Below, piece after piece: positions 42,960 to 50,928 of a DNA stretch of 64,000 nt (position 1 is the first letter of the stretch; every line of letters starts with the position of its first letter). Made by a program: the position numbers and the translations under genes. The notes under the pieces are model-generated. The model worked only from the letters and a program-made list of their open reading frames with translations. It was not told the DNA's origin and made no database searches. This DNA is from an uncultured Bacillota bacterium (GTDB lineage: Bacteria; Bacillota_I; Bacilli_A; RFN20; CAG-631): contig CABUID010000002.1 of assembly GCA_902491575.1 (NCBI GenBank), positions 124,001 to 188,000 of the forward strand. The letters are read 5' to 3'.

Positions 42960-43592
42960 ATGGCACAAAAAATTTTAAAACCGATTATTCGATATGTAGA
43001 AGATTCATCTATTTATAATGATGTAAAAAGTAATAATTTTTTAAATAAAAAATATAATGAGTTTATCAATACCCCCATCCTTATTGAGCATATCCTTATC
43101 AATGAATGTATATTTGAAAATATTGATTTTTCAAAAATAAAAATGGAAGGTGTTTCCTTTTTGGATTGTCAATTTGTACACTGTCAGTTTATAAAAAATG
43201 ACTTATCCAAAATGAATTTTACTCGAGTAGAATTCATCCAATGTAATTTTTTAAATGTTTCCTTTTTTAAATCAACATTTAAGCATGTTTTTTTTAAAAC
43301 ATGTTCATCGAAATATGCTAATTTTTCTGAAAGTAAAATCGATTATTTTCAAATTATGGATAGTTATTTTTTTTCTACTTATTTATCATCTTCTATTATT
43401 CAAGCATTAGAACTTAATCATGTCGATTTGGAAGAAAGTGAAATTATTCAAACACCTTTAAAAAGTTGTGATTTAACTACTTGTAATCTTTCAAAAGTTC
43501 GTTTAGATTTACCTTCTATTCAAGGTTGCAAAGTTAATTTCAGTCAAGCTATTTCTATTTTAAAACTTTTAGGAATTGAAATTGTTGAATAA
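42960..43592 (+). CDS. Pentapeptide-repeat protein
   Basis: The 210-residue product is built of A(D/N)LxX-like five-residue repeats: ECIFENIDFSKIKMEGVSFL, LSKMNFTRVEFIQCNF, SSKYANFSESKIDYF, VDLEESEIIQTPLKSCDLT. The repeats form a right-handed quadrilateral beta-helix. The C-terminal line GCKVNFSQAISILKLLGIEI resembles the end of Qnr/YjbI-type proteins. Qnr proteins protect gyrase; nothing here proves that. No Shine-Dalgarno is seen, so it is probably coupled to cls, whose stop lies 2 bases upstream. Confidence 0.85.
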   Translation: MAQKILKPIIRYVEDSSIYNDVKSNNFLNKKYNEFINTPILIEHILINECIFENIDFSKIKMEGVSFLDCQFVHCQFIKNDLSKMNFTRVEFIQCNFLNVSFFKSTFKHVFFKTCSSKYANFSESKIDYFQIMDSYFFSTYLSSSIIQALELNHVDLEESEIIQTPLKSCDLTTCNLSKVRLDLPSIQGCKVNFSQAISILKLLGIEIVE

Positions 43593-43608
43593 AATATCGT
43601 TTAAAAGG

Positions 43609-43640
43609 TCAACTCTACTTGGAGTAGAATTGATTTTTTT
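43609..43640 (+). terminator. Rho-independent terminator after the pentapeptide gene
   Basis: Stem TCAACTCTACT / AGTAGAATTGA (one mismatch) with a 3-base loop and an eight-T tract; closes the ABC-GT8-cls-pentapeptide unit. Confidence 0.8.
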
Positions 43641-43704
43641 TAAATCTACTGGCATATTTTAAAACAATAGATAGTTTTAAAGTAAAAGTATATAACAACT
43701 TCTA

Positions 43705-43732
43705 TTGATATGGAATAAAATATTTATATAAA
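43705..43732 (+). promoter_or_regulatory. Promoter of the flavoprotein gene
   Basis: TTGATA (-35), 16 bases, TATAAA (-10), ~16 bases before the ATG at 43748. Confidence 0.5.
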
Positions 43733-43747
43733 GAAGTTGGTGTGAAA

Positions 43748-45292
43748 ATGGAAAAAATTCAAAAGAAAAAATTGATTATTATCGGAGCTGGAATTTCTGG
43801 AATGACAGCCGGAATTTATGCTTTAGAGAATGGATATGATGTGACCATTTATGAAAAACATAATGTTGCCGGAGGACAATGTACAGGTTGGAAACGTAAA
43901 GGAGTTTTTATCGATGGGTGTGCGCATTGGATTGTTGGAACAAATTCGCAATCTGATTTATATCCGCTTTGGCGTCATGTAGGTGCATTTGATGATACAT
44001 CTATTATCTACGATACGGAATATTTTGCAAAATTTGATATAAAAGGTGAAATTGTAACGTTTTATTCCGATTTAAAAAAATTGGAAATGGAGTTATTGCG
44101 TGTGGCTCCAGAAGACAAAAGAAAAATTAAATCTTTTATTAATGGAATAAAGGCTTATCAGCATGTACATATTCCTGTGAATAAACCTTTAGATAAAATG
44201 AACTTTTTGGAGCTAACAGCTTTTGGTGTTAAAATGTTACCCATGGCTATTCGTTATTTATATTATAAAAGTATTTCAAACAAAGATTATTCGTCTCGAT
44301 TTAAATCAAATATTTTAAAAGAAGTTTTTCAAAGAATAATATCTACGGAATACAATATTCATACTTTATTTTATATTATGCAGTCTTTATCAAAAAAAGA
44401 TGCAGGTGTTGTAGAAGGTGGATCCTTACGTTTTGCACAAAACATTTTGGAAACTTATCTTCGTAAAGGCGGGCAAATAAAGTATAATACTGAAATTGAA
44501 TCCATTTTAATTGAAAATAATACGGCATGTGGAATTTGTTTGAAAAATCAACAAAAAATATATTCTGATTTTGTTATTTCTACGGCTGACGCTCATCATA
44601 CTTTATATCATTTATTACAAGGAAAATATGAAGATAACTATTATGAAAGTCGTTTTAATAATAAAAAAGATCATCCTTTAATAATAGCGATGATGCCAAG
44701 TTATAAAATAAATACAAATGTAAATCATTTACCAAAAATGATGAATTTTAAGATTCCAGAAATATGGATTGCGAATACGAAAATTGATAATATTACTGTT
44801 CGAAATTATTCTTATGATAAAACTTTAAACAATCATGTAACGACTTTCACGGTTTTAGTGAATGTAAAAGATGAAGTGTATGATTATTTTAAATCTTTAT
44901 CATCCACACAATATATGAAAGTAAAAAATGAAATAGCAGAACGAATTAGAAAGAATATCTGCCAATACTATCATTTATCTTTAAAAGATGTGGAATTATT
45001 AGACATAGCCACTCCTTTGACATATGAAAGATATACAAATGCATATAAAGGGGCTTATATGTCATTTTTAACCACACAAAATTCAAAAGGTCTAATGAGA
45101 AAAGGACTTATTAAGAATTTGAAAAATTTTGTTTTAGCAGGGCAATGGATAATGCCACCTGGAGGCTTACCGATTGCTTTATTTACAGGGAAACATGCTG
45201 TTTATAGAATATGTAATATGGATCATAAAAAGTTTATTGATTTAGATTATCTTTACAAAAAAGAAAGAATTACAAATAAAGCGACAATTTAA
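43748..45292 (+). CDS. Phytoene-desaturase-like FAD-dependent oxidoreductase
   Basis: The 514-residue product starts with the FAD-binding KLIIIGAGISGMTAGIYALE, followed by EKHNVAGGQCTGWKRKGVFIDGC, as in CrtI/CrtN-type and related flavoproteins. The C-terminal NFVLAGQWIMPPGGLPIAL is the family's FAD closing segment. It is about the size of bacterial phytoene desaturases, but no carotenoid genes lie nearby, so the substrate may be another lipid or isoprenoid (inference). GTG at 43742 is an alternative start in frame; the ATG at 43748 is better placed behind GGTG. Confidence 0.85.
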   Translation: MEKIQKKKLIIIGAGISGMTAGIYALENGYDVTIYEKHNVAGGQCTGWKRKGVFIDGCAHWIVGTNSQSDLYPLWRHVGAFDDTSIIYDTEYFAKFDIKGEIVTFYSDLKKLEMELLRVAPEDKRKIKSFINGIKAYQHVHIPVNKPLDKMNFLELTAFGVKMLPMAIRYLYYKSISNKDYSSRFKSNILKEVFQRIISTEYNIHTLFYIMQSLSKKDAGVVEGGSLRFAQNILETYLRKGGQIKYNTEIESILIENNTACGICLKNQQKIYSDFVISTADAHHTLYHLLQGKYEDNYYESRFNNKKDHPLIIAMMPSYKINTNVNHLPKMMNFKIPEIWIANTKIDNITVRNYSYDKTLNNHVTTFTVLVNVKDEVYDYFKSLSSTQYMKVKNEIAERIRKNICQYYHLSLKDVELLDIATPLTYERYTNAYKGAYMSFLTTQNSKGLMRKGLIKNLKNFVLAGQWIMPPGGLPIALFTGKHAVYRICNMDHKKFIDLDYLYKKERITNKATI

Positions 45293-45372
45293 CTTAAAAT
45301 ATTTTCTTTTCCACTGGAATGATACAAAGTTTTACTTTTAATAAGTAGAACTTTTTTCTTATATAAAGCGTG

Positions 45373-45400
45373 TTGTATTATAATTGTTTTTTGATATAAT
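45373..45400 (+). promoter_or_regulatory. Promoter of the DUF3795-like gene
   Basis: TTGTAT (-35), 16 bases, TGATATAAT (extended -10), ~39 bases before the ATG. Confidence 0.6.
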
Positions 45401-45438
45401 AAAAATCGTTGATAAATAAGAATATGGAGAATGATATC

Positions 45439-45873
45439 ATGAAAACAATTTGTGGAATGGAATGTAGTCAATGTGATTTAAAAAACAATTGTAAAGGATG
45501 TTTGGAAACAAATGGACGTCCTTTTGGGGGAGAATGTATTGCTGCGAATTGCTATAAATTAGGTGGTGAAAACTGTTTTATTTCTTATGAAAAACGTTTA
45601 ATAAATGAGTTTAATTCTTTAGGAATTAATGATATGCCTACGATAACAACTCTTTATAAATTAAGTGGAGCATATGTTAATTTAATTTATACACTTTCAA
45701 ATGGAGAAAAAATAAAATTACTTAATGACACGAAAGTATATCTTGGAACTCAAGTTGAAAAAACAAATAGTGATAGATGCTATGGACTTGTTGCAGATGA
45801 TGACTATTTGCTCGTATGTGAATATGGGTGTAATGGTGCAAATCCTGAAATTGTAATTTATAAAAAGCGTTAA
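45439..45873 (+). CDS. DUF3795-like cysteine-rich protein
   Basis: The 144-residue product has an N-terminal cysteine cluster, CGMECSQCDLKNNCKGC (pattern C-x3-C-x2-C-x5-C-x2-C), followed by further Cys (ECIAANCYK), and a C-terminal domain with strands and CEYGCNG. The N-terminal pattern matches DUF3795-type proteins, thought to bind metal; the role is unknown. The frame begins at 45409, but GGAGA at 45426 supports the ATG at 45439. A single-gene unit with its own promoter and terminator. Confidence 0.72.
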   Translation: MKTICGMECSQCDLKNNCKGCLETNGRPFGGECIAANCYKLGGENCFISYEKRLINEFNSLGINDMPTITTLYKLSGAYVNLIYTLSNGEKIKLLNDTKVYLGTQVEKTNSDRCYGLVADDDYLLVCEYGCNGANPEIVIYKKR

Positions 45874-45949
45874 ATAAAAACCGATTTATAGAGCGTAAGT
45901 AATGAAATTTACAAAAATATAATTTTGAAGTAAAAGTGTATTTTTTATT

Positions 45950-45982
45950 AAAAAGACTAACGTCATTTTGGTTAGTCTTTTT
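45950..45982. terminator. Bidirectional terminator between the DUF3795-like gene and yhaM
   Basis: Stem AAAAAGACTAAC / GTTAGTCTTTTT (12 bp) with a 9-base loop between convergent genes. Confidence 0.8.
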
Positions 45983-46023
45983 GAATATTTAAAAAATTAT
46001 TTTGAGTAACGTAACTACATTTT

Positions 46024-46974
46024 TTAATTTATATTTTTTGTTTTATGATGTTTATAAAAAGATCTTCCATCCAGTCCCATAATACGAGATGAAGTTCCAC
46101 CAACTTCAACATCTTTAAGTGCTTTATTAATCATCACAATTTTACTATCCATATTATCAATTAGATACATTACTTCAGCTTCTAAAATTAAAGGCAAAAC
46201 GGGAGAGCCATATTCTAATTTTCCATGGTGGGATAAAATCATATGTTGTAATAAAGTAACCACTTCACCTTGAATGTTATGTTTTTTAGCTGCTTCAATA
46301 ATCGCTGTTTGGATAATCGAAATATGACCAATTAGTTTTCCTTCAATCGTATATTCAGTAGCAATTGGACCTGAAAGTTCAATGATTTTTCCTAAATCAT
46401 GTAAAATAATACCACCAAATAATAAATCTTTGTTAATAGTAGGATAAAGAATGGCAATTTGTTTTGCTAAATCGAGCATAGAGACTTCATGATGTAATAA
46501 TCCACCTGCATATTCATGATGGTTCGTTTTAGCTGCAGGATGAACCAATAATTTTTGATAATGCTCAAAAACCACTTCTTTAACAATCGTTTTAATTTCT
46601 ACATCTTCAATGGCATCGATATAACCTAAAAACTTTTCTTCGAGTAATTTTCGGTTTACAGGAGCATCTAAAATTAAATCTTCTTCATTATAATTTTGAA
46701 CAGGTTCTACATCTACAATTTTATATTGAAGTTGATTACCATTATAAATGAGAGGATATCCATCTAAAGCTACGACTTTTTTTACGGAAAGAATTTCTTC
46801 ATCACTTGGCGAAACTTCCCATTTTTTAGCTTCAATTGTGCCTGTAGAGTCTTGTAAAGTTAAGGAAAGATATTTGCTGCCTTTTGAACTTTTTCCTTCT
46901 ACACAGTTAATGACTATCGCTAAATCAATATGACATTCACGATCGATAAAATCTTTTAATTCTTTAATCTTCAT
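46024..46974 (-). CDS. yhaM: 3'-5' exoribonuclease YhaM
   Basis: Firmicute enzyme degrading RNA (and DNA) from the 3' end. The 316-residue product has an N-terminal OB fold (SLTLQDSTGTIEAKKWEVS) and a C-terminal HD domain: HHEYAGGLLHHEVSML near residue 152 and GGIILHDLGKIIELSG near 187, with HHGKLEYGSPVLPLILEAE further on. The length is normal. The start overlaps the recX end by 11 bases and is preceded by GGAGGA. It is the last gene of the long alpha-glucan operon. Confidence 0.93.
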   Translation of the reverse strand: MKIKELKDFIDRECHIDLAIVINCVEGKSSKGSKYLSLTLQDSTGTIEAKKWEVSPSDEEILSVKKVVALDGYPLIYNGNQLQYKIVDVEPVQNYNEEDLILDAPVNRKLLEEKFLGYIDAIEDVEIKTIVKEVVFEHYQKLLVHPAAKTNHHEYAGGLLHHEVSMLDLAKQIAILYPTINKDLLFGGIILHDLGKIIELSGPIATEYTIEGKLIGHISIIQTAIIEAAKKHNIQGEVVTLLQHMILSHHGKLEYGSPVLPLILEAEVMYLIDNMDSKIVMINKALKDVEVGGTSSRIMGLDGRSFYKHHKTKNIN

Positions 46975-47722
46975 TAGATAATCTTTCCTCCTTTAGTATT
47001 CTTTTTATTTCTTTTACATTATATCCTTTATTTGCTAATTTTGAAATAATTTTATAGGAATCTTGTGAATATTTTTTTATATACTTTTGAATTTCTTTTC
47101 TTAAATTTTCTTCTTCATTTTGAAAAGTGAGTTGATAAAGTACATTTTGAATGGTTTTTTGACTATATCCTTTATGAATAAGGTTAGCTAAAATAAGTTG
47201 TTTTTTCATGGCATTCGAAGCCACTTTTTTCTCAAGATATTTTTGCGCATACAAATAAGCATATTCTTCGTTTTCTTGAAAGGTTTCCATGGCTTTATCT
47301 ATGGAAGAAGGAGCAATATGCTTTTGTATTAAAAAATTTTTAAAAGCATTTTTTCCTTTTTTTTGTTCATAAATTTCTTGATGATAAGATATAAAATCAT
47401 TATCATTTAAATGACCTTCTTTTTTCAAAAACTGTAGAATCAGTTTGATATGATTTTCTAAAATATTTTGTTGTTTTAGTTTTTCTTTGACTTCATAAGT
47501 GCTCAATGAATGATTAAATATTTTAGAATAGATTTTATTTAAAGGAACGATAGCAGATGAAAAAGCTATCATTTCAAGCATTTGCGAAACATCTAAAACT
47601 TTACCTTCGTAAGGTAAAACACATTCATAATAATAGGAATCAATGGGATAATCTTTATTATTAATGGTAAGGATAAAAGTATTTTTTTTGACTTTTATTT
47701 TTTGTATCTGATTTACTTGCAT
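46964..47722 (-). CDS. recX: RecX-family regulator of RecA
   Basis: RecX blocks or remodels RecA filaments. The 252-residue product consists of helical three-helix repeats: LEMIAFSSAIVPLNKIYSKI..., KEKLKQQNILENHIKLILQFLKKEG..., KKQLILANLIHKGYSQKTIQNVL and a terminal KLANKGYNVKEIKRILKEE. The N-terminal KVKKNTFILTINNKDYPIDSYY is the small beta part found in Gram-positive RecX. No strong Shine-Dalgarno is visible, so it is likely coupled to the SGNH gene 7 bases upstream. It overlaps yhaM by 11 bases. Confidence 0.85.
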   Translation of the reverse strand: MQVNQIQKIKVKKNTFILTINNKDYPIDSYYYECVLPYEGKVLDVSQMLEMIAFSSAIVPLNKIYSKIFNHSLSTYEVKEKLKQQNILENHIKLILQFLKKEGHLNDNDFISYHQEIYEQKKGKNAFKNFLIQKHIAPSSIDKAMETFQENEEYAYLYAQKYLEKKVASNAMKKQLILANLIHKGYSQKTIQNVLYQLTFQNEEENLRKEIQKYIKKYSQDSYKIISKLANKGYNVKEIKRILKEERLSNED

Positions 47723-47729
47723 AAAAAAT

Positions 47730-48839
47730 TTATTGCTTATTCAATATCCTTTTTAAAATAGGATATAAAGTAGTAGCAATTCTATAAAATCCAAGATCCG
47801 TTGGATGAAGACCATCTACACAAGACTCGTAAATATCTTTTGAACCAAAAAGCAGATTTCCATCCATAAAGTAAATATTGTCATCACCTTTTTCTTTTCT
47901 TTTACGGACAACTTCACTTTGAAAATTTAAATAAAATTGACGTTTTTCTCTTTCTTCTTTCGAAAAAATATAGCAAGAAAAAGGATGCTTACTCATAATC
48001 AAGATAGGTGTTTGTGGGTGTAAACTTCTAAATATATCAATAAATTCTTCCATATTATAATATAAATCGCCAGTTGCCCCACCATTGGCTTCATAATCAA
48101 GTATAAGTAAACGAATGTCACTAATTTCATTAATTAATCTAGCAACATTAGGTTCTCCAAGACCAGAGCCTGAAAAACCAAGATTAATAAATTCCATATC
48201 TAATTTACGACTTAAAATATTGGTAAAGGACATTCCAGGACGAGAGGCACATCCACCTTGAGTCACTGAAGTACCATAAATGACAACTCTACCTTCTTTT
48301 TTTCTTTTTTTAGGTGCTTTTAAAGTGGCTTCTTCATTAAGACCTATTAAAATTTCTTCTAATCCTTCGTAAAGGGGTAAGTTAATAATAATGTCTTTAT
48401 CCATCATTTCATCGGATTGAAAAATAATGGATTCAAATTCAGATGTAGGTTCCACAAATTTCGCACAATTAAAAAAAGTATAATTTTTTTGTCCTTTCAA
48501 ACGATAATATAGATCTACTCCTTGTTGTCCAGTAGCTGCCATGTGGCACATTTGATAATCTCCTTTATTTTTTATTTTAACGGAGATTTGTTTCGCATTG
48601 GTTTGAAAACGAATTTGACCGCCAGAAGGATGTGAAGAAAGCCAATAAACGGCCTCAGTAACTTTATCCTTACAGTCAATTGGTAAACGAAAATATTCTT
48701 TTTCTTTGTCAAAAAAAGCCAATCCTTCGATAGAAAAATGTTTGTCTTCTTTTGGATTAAAATAAATAACCCCCTTTTCATGAATGGTATTCCCTTTCAT
48801 GTTTACATCAACTTCTTCAATTTTCATCTGTTTTTTCAT
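47730..48839 (-). CDS. SGNH-hydrolase esterase with N-terminal beta-sandwich domain
   Basis: The 369-residue product has an N-terminal jelly-roll-like domain (~150 residues, containing PIDCKDKVTEAVYWLSSHPSGG and RFQTNAKQISVKIKNKGDY) and a C-terminal SGNH domain: YGTSVTQGGCASRPGMSFTN (block I, Ser), NLGFSGSGLG (block II), LDYEANGGA (block III-like) and CVDGLHPTDLGFYR (block V, Asp and His). This matches the SGNH_N plus GDSL-like family found near polysaccharide enzymes, probable acetyl- or acyl-esterases. There is no signal peptide. It sits between pulA and recX, 9 and 7 bases apart. Confidence 0.85.
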   Translation of the reverse strand: MKKQMKIEEVDVNMKGNTIHEKGVIYFNPKEDKHFSIEGLAFFDKEKEYFRLPIDCKDKVTEAVYWLSSHPSGGQIRFQTNAKQISVKIKNKGDYQMCHMAATGQQGVDLYYRLKGQKNYTFFNCAKFVEPTSEFESIIFQSDEMMDKDIIINLPLYEGLEEILIGLNEEATLKAPKKRKKEGRVVIYGTSVTQGGCASRPGMSFTNILSRKLDMEFINLGFSGSGLGEPNVARLINEISDIRLLILDYEANGGATGDLYYNMEEFIDIFRSLHPQTPILIMSKHPFSCYIFSKEEREKRQFYLNFQSEVVRKRKEKGDDNIYFMDGNLLFGSKDIYESCVDGLHPTDLGFYRIATTLYPILKRILNKQ

Positions 48840-48848
48840 AATTTCCCC

Positions 48849-50924
48849 CTATTTTATAAGCATTAAAAAACTATATGCTTTTATGTCAATTTGTCGATAA
48901 GTTCTATCTGATTTTTTAACATAACCATATTGATTTGCAAGCAAAGAATACTCCCCATTTAAAGATATGGATTGTTTATCTTTATTTGGATTAAAAATGA
49001 GCAAGATAACCATCCCTTCAAAAGCATAGGTAATCATTAATATATTTTCTTGTGCTAATTGACCATCGATAGAATTTAAAATTTTCTTTCTATCGGTGAT
49101 GCTAAAACAAGGAAATGTTTTTCGTATTTGTATAAAATCTTTTATAGCCTGAATTGAATTATAAAACAAATCTACATTTTGCCAATTTATTTTATTAATA
49201 TCATCACCAGCATTATAAGAATTATCATTTCCATTTTTACTACGATGAAATTCCATGCCAGCATGTAAAAAAGGAATCCCTTGTGCAAATAATAAAGCAG
49301 CGATACAACATAATTGAATATCATTTCTTTCATCATCACTTAAATGGGCATTGGTTATTTTTAATTTATCCCATAAAGTAAAATTATCATGGCATTCAAT
49401 ATAATTTATACTAGAAGTAACATTTTGAAAGTAACAATCTTGTTCGATAGAGCCTCTCATTGCTTTTAAAAAAGCGTAATATAAAGATGTATTGCCTGTT
49501 AAATAACCTTGATTAGAAGAAAAATTATTCGATGTTTTTCCTGAAACAATATCTCTAAAATAATCATTAAAAAAAGCAATTTGAGGAATTTCATTAGCAT
49601 GTGGTAAAGATGCTCTTAGATTAGAAGGAAGTAAACTTGGCATATCCCAACCTTCTCCATAAAGTATAAAGGAAGGATTAATTGCTTTACAAGTAGAATA
49701 AATGTCCATGATTAACTCTTTGGTTAAAATACCCATTAAATCAAATCTTAATCCATCGATATGATACAATTCAACATATCTTTTACACATATCTTTAATA
49801 TATTTATGAACCATTTTTCTTGTCGAATCCAAATCATTTCCGCAAAAAGATCCATTCGATAATTTGCCATTTTTATCCATTAAATAATAATAATTAGGGA
49901 CAATCTTATTATAAAGACTATCTTTAAAGGAATAAGTATGATTAAAAACCACATCTAAAACAACTCTTAATCCATTTTTATGCAATTCACTAATCATTTC
50001 TTTTGCTTCTATAATACGTGAATAAGGATTATTTGGATTGGATGAATAGGATCCTTCTAAAGAATTATAGCAAAAAGGATCATATCCCCAATTGTATTGA
50101 GAAAATGGATGTTCTTCATCCACAGTAACAAAATCAAAAATAGGCATTAATTGAAGATGTGTAACCCCTAAATCTTTCAGATAATCAATTCCTAAAGGAT
50201 GACCATTTTTAGATAAAATATGGTGTTTTAAAAAGGCTTTAAAGGTTCCTTTTACCTCTTCACCTAAACTTCCATCCATAGAGAAATCACGAACAGAAAT
50301 TTCATAAATAATAGCATCCGTAATTTGATTGAAAGGTTTTAATGAAGAAGTGTTGCTTTCGCCTTCTACCATTGTTTTTTTCCAGTTGATAACCGCACTT
50401 TTTTTAGAATTAGCATTCGATGAATAAGCATAGGGATCGACTACATTTTGTTCTTCTCCATTATTTGTAATTTTATAAAAATAGAAAGCATTTTCTAAAT
50501 TACCTTCAATAGTGATTTCAAATGTTCCATTCTCTTTTCTTATCATTTCAATATCATATTCTTCTTCGTGAATTTCATAATGCAAAATAACTTTGCTAGC
50601 TATAGGAGCCCAAAGTTTAAATTTGGTATAATCTTCATGATATATAGACCCTAAATCTTGTCCATCATAATAAAACATCTCATCAAATAAAGCATCTTTT
50701 ACAAAATAACGTATTTGTAACAAACATTCACGTTGATAATCATCTTTTATACAATAATTTTTTTGTATATCAATGGCATAATGTGCTTTATAGATATAAA
50801 AAGAATCTTGCTGCTTTAAAAAATAAGCGTTTAAAAAATCCCCATTGATTGTAAAAGAGGATTTTTTATCCGTAAGAATAGTTAAAGAATCTTTTTCATC
50901 TAAATAAGCATAAAATCTATCCAT
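48849..50924 (-). CDS. pulA: Pullulanase type I (GH13_14 debranching enzyme)
   Basis: Hydrolyses alpha-1,6 branches of glycogen, starch and pullulan. The 691-residue product has an N-terminal CBM48-type beta-sandwich (KLWAPIASKVILHYEI), then the (beta/alpha)8 barrel with the type I signature YNWGYDP near residue 278. DVVFNHTYS, DGLRFDLMGI (nucleophile Asp), LYGEGWD (acid Glu) and YIECHDN follow. No signal peptide, so it is intracellular and acts on storage glucan or imported dextrins. It begins 4 bases after glgP. Confidence 0.94.
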   Translation of the reverse strand: MDRFYAYLDEKDSLTILTDKKSSFTINGDFLNAYFLKQQDSFYIYKAHYAIDIQKNYCIKDDYQRECLLQIRYFVKDALFDEMFYYDGQDLGSIYHEDYTKFKLWAPIASKVILHYEIHEEEYDIEMIRKENGTFEITIEGNLENAFYFYKITNNGEEQNVVDPYAYSSNANSKKSAVINWKKTMVEGESNTSSLKPFNQITDAIIYEISVRDFSMDGSLGEEVKGTFKAFLKHHILSKNGHPLGIDYLKDLGVTHLQLMPIFDFVTVDEEHPFSQYNWGYDPFCYNSLEGSYSSNPNNPYSRIIEAKEMISELHKNGLRVVLDVVFNHTYSFKDSLYNKIVPNYYYLMDKNGKLSNGSFCGNDLDSTRKMVHKYIKDMCKRYVELYHIDGLRFDLMGILTKELIMDIYSTCKAINPSFILYGEGWDMPSLLPSNLRASLPHANEIPQIAFFNDYFRDIVSGKTSNNFSSNQGYLTGNTSLYYAFLKAMRGSIEQDCYFQNVTSSINYIECHDNFTLWDKLKITNAHLSDDERNDIQLCCIAALLFAQGIPFLHAGMEFHRSKNGNDNSYNAGDDINKINWQNVDLFYNSIQAIKDFIQIRKTFPCFSITDRKKILNSIDGQLAQENILMITYAFEGMVILLIFNPNKDKQSISLNGEYSLLANQYGYVKKSDRTYRQIDIKAYSFLMLIK

Positions 50925-50928
50925 AAAA

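Noticed and set aside
42960..43592. Pentapeptide protein as a quinolone resistance gene
   Set aside because: The family is broad and only the C-terminal line resembles Qnr; no evidence for resistance.
45289..45471. Antisense open frame overlapping the flavoprotein end and the DUF3795-like start
   Set aside because: No ribosome binding site, composition of a shadow frame, and it overlaps the promoter of the gene at 45439.
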